Position numbers and translations under genes: made by a program. From positions 1 to 22,841 of the forward strand of contig JALLBK010000398.1 of NCBI GenBank assembly GCA_036940085.1: 22,841 nt of DNA, read 5' to 3'. Below the pieces are notes generated by a model, which was not told the origin of the DNA, ran no database searches, and saw only the letters and a program-made list of their open reading frames with translations. Every line of letters begins with the position of its first letter. The first letter of the stretch is position 1. Of the stretch, positions 18,487 through 22,841 are shown one piece after another. Source of the DNA: Discostella pseudostelligera. Taxonomy: Eukaryota > Bacillariophyta > Thalassiosirophyceae > Thalassiosirales > Thalassiosiraceae.

Positions 18487-21400
18487 TTACCATTGAGGTC
18501 GGTCTTCCATGTGATTGAACCGAGGCGGTGGAGGAGGAGGAAGATTATTGTACTGCTGCGGACGGTGGTGACTGTTACGACTGCCAATGCTCTCGTTGCT
18601 GCTTGGCACACCCCTTGCTGGAGTGTTGTTGGTCACTGTTGGAGTACGAATCTTGGGCGGTGTACCATTGTTGTTGTTACCACCTCCACCTCCTCCCGCG
18701 GCCAATCCATTGCTCCACCATCCACCACGGATCCTGCCATCGCAATAATGCATCGATCCCTGTCCATGGGGCAGTCCACTACCACTGGCCACCTCGCCGG
18801 TGTACCATCCCTTGTCACCATAGGCATCCGTAAAGGGCATGCGAGTGACACGATGGGGACCTGAGTTGGATGGAGGAGCGTCTTGCTCGTATCGTTGTTG
18901 TTGTCGACGAGGAACGACGCCAGCAATTCCGCCATTGCCCCTGTTAAAAGGAGTAGGATGCTCATAGTGACTGTTTGTACGCGTCCCATACGTGATTTCA
19001 GAAGCCTCCGAGAAATCATCACTGTTGTTGTGATCGACATTATTGCTCCGATAATGACTGGGAGTACGAATCATAAGCTGCGAGATTGGTGGCATGCTGT
19101 TGTTGGTACTACTTGAAGGAGAGTCTTGGTTGGGATGGCGTCCATAAGAATGGTTAAGATGGTTGCCTTGGGTAGGAGTCTTGTGATTGCTATCCTCGCC
19201 TGGACTGCGTGGAGTGATGTCGGAGGCATTGGCACCTCGATGCTTCTTGCCACTACCACGGGATGCTCTCCCAACTCCACTTTCACGCATACGGAGCATA
19301 TTCTCAATACAACAATCGGGACAATTCACAAGGATAATCTTCCAACCACCCAATAGTTTCTTCTTACGCAGGCGAATGTGTGGATGATGGACACACCGCC
19401 CTCGGTCATCGAACATGCTTGGTTCGAGCATGGTGTTGAACGAGGAGGCCAATGGATCAGATCCATCCTCGTGCGAAGGTGGATCAGAGGATTCGGGAGA
19501 GGTTTCCGATTCGGTGCTCACGTTGGATTCCTTGGAATGCTCCTCGAGGAGCTGCTTGGGCTTGCCTCGTCGGGATGATGTCCGTTGTTTCTCCGGTTGC
19601 AGTTGATGTTCCTGCAGTTGTTGTTGATGCTCATGGAATCGTCGTGGTGGTGGTTGTTGCGAAGGCATTGCATTCAGTTGAGGAGGATCTCCACCCATCA
19701 TACCACCACCTTGTTGACTTGGAAGGTAAATCGGTCCAGATCGTGGAGCCTGTTGCCGCTGTTGTTGAGGCTGTAGGTACTCCTCCGAGATACGTCGTCG
19801 AAAGGGTGGTTGAGACTGCATATTATTGGGATGATTCATTTCGAGTTCTTCCTGATATACTCGTTGTTGGGATGGAGGAAGTTGTTGCTGCTGATGCAAC
19901 TCATCATCTTCAGCCGCAATAGGATCGGTGGGCATACCTCGAGAAGAGGAGGAGGAATGATCAATTCCATTCATGTCACTAACTTCCCTGGGGTTGCGCC
20001 CCATGGGTCCTCGTGAACTACCACGACTTCGAGAGGTTGAGTTGGACGTTGATGCTGTCCTGGATACTGATCTTGAAGTCCGTTGCTGTTGTCGCACTCC
20101 TTGGCCTTGGGACGAGGAAAGATTGCTTGATGAGTTATTGAAGAGTGCTTCATCCGTAACTGATGCAGCTTCCGCATCGTAATCTTGTTGGTAACGCCGT
20201 TCTCCACGTCCACGCGAGGCCGCTCGACTTGGCGGGCGGAATTGAGGAGGTGGTAGTGGAGATGATGATTGCTGCTGCTGTTGCTGCTTCGACTGTTGTT
20301 GCACCTCGACTGGTTCCGACAAGGTTCGTCTTGGTGGTGGTCGTAGATGATGATGAGGTGGAGGTGGTGCTTGAACACTGTTGGATCGCTGTTTCGGGTT
20401 TTGCTGTTGCTGCCTTGCCGGAGGTGGGAGGAAAGGTGTAGGTGAAGTTGATGTATTTTGATAGGGAATCATAGATTCATGCTCGATATCCTCCTCCTCC
20501 TCTTCTTCGTCGTCAGATGACCTATTGCCACTATTCTTGTTGTTAACCAAACTTCCCCGTGGTGATTGGGATGGTGGTGGCGGTGGTGGTTGGTTTTGCT
20601 GTTGTTGTCCAAACGACGATGGACGCAATGCCGAGGGTGGCATCCTCTGCTGCAGTCCACTCGGATGCATCTGCTGCGAATGCTGATGCTGCTTCTGCTC
20701 CCGATGATGGTTGCCGCCACTTCTAGTACTATTCCCCCCATCCTCAATCGAAGAATAGCTGGCATCATCATCATCGTCGTCGGTGTACATTCCCTCCTCC
20801 CCCCCAATCAAGCTGCACAGCAGAGTGTTGTTGTTGATTGCACTGCCACCTCCTTCATTTTTCCCACTGCTACTGCCACTACTGCTACCACTGTGATGGC
20901 TACCATTGCTGCCCCACGAATTTCTCTCTCCACCACTTCTATCTCCCCCAGTTCCAGTTACCGAAATACTGTCACTGGGTGCCTTGGTCTCAGGATGAAA
21001 ACTCACACTGGGAGAATACGTGGACGATTGGGATCGATGACACGACGACGAATTGTACGAAGAGGAAGTGTGACTATCATGCTCTTCATCAGATTCTTCT
21101 TCTGTTTCATTATCGGTGATGGTCCCCCCGGTCATTCCCCCAATAACTCCCCCCATTGTGCCTCCCATGTGCCGCTCTTCCTCCTCGTCGTCGTCGTTAT
21201 CATNTCATTCCCCCAATAACTCCCCCCATTGTGCCTCCCATGTGCCGCTCTTCCTCCTCGTCGTCGTCGTTATCATCATCAGTGTCAACTGCTTGAGCAC
21301 TACGTTGATGGCTCATGGCTGGAGAAGGTGATGAATTCGATACACGCTGTGTACTTGCGGAACTGACTACCGATAGGCGTCGTTGTCGGGAGGTGGTGGT

Positions 21401-22246
21401 GGAAGAGGCAATGGATCGGGGAGTAGCAGTACTGCGATCTTCTTCATCGTCGACTTCTTCGAGGAGTGAGAGGGCATCTTCTTCTTGTCGAGGATGATGG
21501 TAGATTTGACTGCTGCTTTGGCTTCGAGTATGTCGATCACTGCCACTGCTGCTATTGGTGCCTCCTCCCGAAGTGGATGAGGGAGCAGGAGCTGATGGAG
21601 ACGGGCGGGAGGAAGAGGGGGGTCGTCTTCGCAAACTGCTGCTACTACTGCTGCTGGTGCTACTGCTGCTGGTGGTGGTGGCTCGGGTGGCACTGACGCT
21701 TCGACTACTGCCACTGCCTCGAGTAATACTACCACTTCGACTAGTAGAACTGGTTCGACCAATGCTAGAACTTCTACCGCTTCGACTGGTACTACTGCTC
21801 CTCCTTCGGCGGCTACTACTGCTACTGCTACGGAGAATGCTGGCGGTGCCGGTACTACTATTGCTTCTGCTGGTGGTGGTGATGCGAGAGCAGGTGGCAG
21901 AAGAACGGACCGAGAGGCAATCATCCTCCTCATCGTCATCGTTGTCATCATCATTGCCTCCCCTTGACGGCAATAGCGACGGAAGGCCGGGAGTAGATTG
22001 ACATATCATGGAGCGGGAGGAGCGTATCGATCGGTTGTCGTCCTCCTCTTCATTATTGAAGCTAGTAGGTCGGCTGCTGGTGACACTGCCATTGCCAGCG
22101 GCTGCGCATAGCGGACAAGCTTTGAGTATGACTTTCCATTCCCCAGTATGTCGTTGTTGGCGCTGGAGTTGAATGACTGGGTGGATGGGACATCGTCCCT
22201 CGGGGGTGGTTGATGCCATCGACGACGACGGTGACGATGAATTCAT
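18487..22246 (-). CDS. Large disordered protein with two CxxHP...CPxC motifs and a MORN-like segment (split by an assembly artefact)
   Basis: As given, the frame breaks at N 21204, which sits between two identical 72-bp copies. Counting one copy gives a single 1228-codon frame from the ATG at 22246. No enzyme domain is recognised. Residues 17-49 (CPIHP, GEWKVIL, CPLC) and about 924-955 (CVHHP, GGWKIIL, CPDC) share the pattern GRC-x2-HP-x-I-x-L, then G-x-WK-x-IL-x2-CP-x-C. The conserved Cys, His, Cys and Cys could bind one zinc each. The link between them is low complexity: Ser/Arg-rich (about 120-240), acidic runs, then Gln/Pro-rich. Near the end (about 1123-1155) GWYTGEV...LPHGQGSMHY..G.IRGGWWSNG resembles MORN repeats, which often bind membranes or act as scaffolds. 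The MORN match suggests a scaffold role, but no function is established. Confidence 0.82.
21132..21276. repeat. 72-bp direct repeat flanking a single N (unmerged contig overlap)
   Basis: Positions 21132-21203 and 21205-21276 are identical over 72 bp with one N between them. Dropping one copy and the N (73 positions) turns the 3760-position span into 3687, divisible by three, and joins the two frames. The second such case in the window supports a systematic assembly cause. Confidence 0.93.
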
Positions 22247-22841
22247 TTTGATTGGTGGTGTTACTGTCGAGATATATTATTGAATCATTCCGTTATACCC
22301 CCATTGGATGAGAATTAATTATTCGATGGCATTAAGGAGAGCTATAACGATGCACTGTACTATCGTCGCCGATGGGGGTGGTGGTGCTGTGGGGAAGGCT
22401 CGATGCTTTGATTCATAGGAAATGGCTCGGTTTCATTATTTTGCTCATGGTGACTGGCCGATAACAACAATAAATTGCTTGAGCGATGTGACTCGGAGAA
22501 CTCATAAGGCTGTTGAACACAAGCTGGATGGTGCACTGTACTGTAGGGGCGCATGTGTGAATTCTCCAATGGAGATTGGTCATTTTCAATGGCTTGTATG
22601 GGAAATTGGGGTCAGTTTAGTTGCGTGAACCGGTGTATTCCGGTATGGTACCGAGGACTTTACAACAGCCTGGGTCGAAGGATAGGGCTGAAATAATATG
22701 AAATTAAATGTGTGAGATTTTGAAATAGCGCAGCCTGGTCTATTGCACTGGTTTTAGAGAGAAGCGGATCGGGCAGTTGCCGTTGTTGGGAGATGTAGAT
22801 TTGCCGAACTACCACGTGGAAGCACACGTGGCACACAACAC
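22247..22841. other. 5' region of the CHCC/MORN gene, to the window edge
   Basis: No supported gene. It should contain the promoter of the minus-strand gene starting at 22246. TGCACTGTACT occurs twice (about 22351 and 22531). Two CACGTG boxes lie at the far end. Confidence 0.45.
22812..22830. promoter_or_regulatory. Paired CACGTG boxes
   Basis: CCACGTGGAA at 22812-22821 and a second CACGTG core at 22825-22830 lie 12 bp apart. The first is identical over 10 bp to the two boxes upstream of the methyltransferase gene. Which gene they serve cannot be told because the window ends here. Confidence 0.35.

Noticed and set aside
20566..21219. Plus-strand frame of over 200 codons within the CHCC/MORN gene
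   Set aside because: Antisense to a low-complexity coding region; it crosses the duplicated overlap and has no domain.
1..22841. tRNA, rRNA, CRISPR arrays, transposons or viral genes
   Set aside because: Reading by eye for T-loop-like GGTTCRA motifs, regularly spaced repeats, terminal inverted repeats, reverse transcriptase or transposase motifs found none. A tRNAscan or repeat-library search was not possible here.

Overview
This looks like nuclear DNA from a photosynthetic stramenopile, most likely a centric diatom. Three kinds of evidence support that. First, two proteins begin with a signal peptide ending in an Ala-Phe-Ala-Pro motif (SASA|FAP and TNA|FAP), the mark of bipartite plastid presequences in algae with secondary red plastids. 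Second, genes are short and close together, and the introns are short (83 to 219 nt) with GTGAGT/GTAAGT-type donors. Third, a probable axonemal (flagellar) coiled-coil gene is present, which fits centric diatoms because their male gametes carry a flagellum. The species cannot be named from the sequence alone.

Layout, left to right. (1) An APH-1 gamma-secretase subunit gene in two exons (508-1711, +). (2) A membrane-anchored leishmanolysin-like (M8) metalloprotease gene in four exons (2209-5365, +). (3) A run of minus-strand genes: a carnosine N-methyltransferase-like gene (5569-7293); two tandem paralogues of an unrecognised coiled-coil/basic-tail family (7903-8808 and 9480-10142); an eight-exon organellar, probably plastid, translation initiation factor IF-2 with an RGG-rich N-terminal region (10669-14360); and a coiled-coil/IQ-tail protein resembling nexin-dynein regulatory complex subunits (15102-16336). 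(4) A plus-strand gene for a small, probably thylakoid-lumen, protein built from an undescribed LDGxxAQxxRL repeat (16769-17560), with a decayed copy of its own 3' end just downstream. (5) A long minus-strand gene (18487-22246) for a largely disordered protein with two CxxHP...CPxC putative zinc motifs and a MORN-like segment.

Two genes, the coiled-coil/IQ gene and the CHCC/MORN gene, appear broken, each at a single N. Both Ns are flanked by perfect direct repeats (46 bp and 72 bp). Counting one repeat copy only restores an uninterrupted frame in each case (395 and 1228 codons), so the breaks are almost certainly contig-joining artefacts.

There is no sign of an operon, mobile element, CRISPR array or RNA gene. 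The genes belong to unrelated processes: membrane proteolysis, small-molecule methylation, plastid translation, flagella and the thylakoid lumen. The intergenic spaces hold recurring palindromes that may be regulatory: paired E2F-like sites, a perfect CRE octamer and several CCACGTGGAA boxes. The most novel items are the lumenal repeat protein, the tandem paralogue pair and the duplicated CHCC motif protein.
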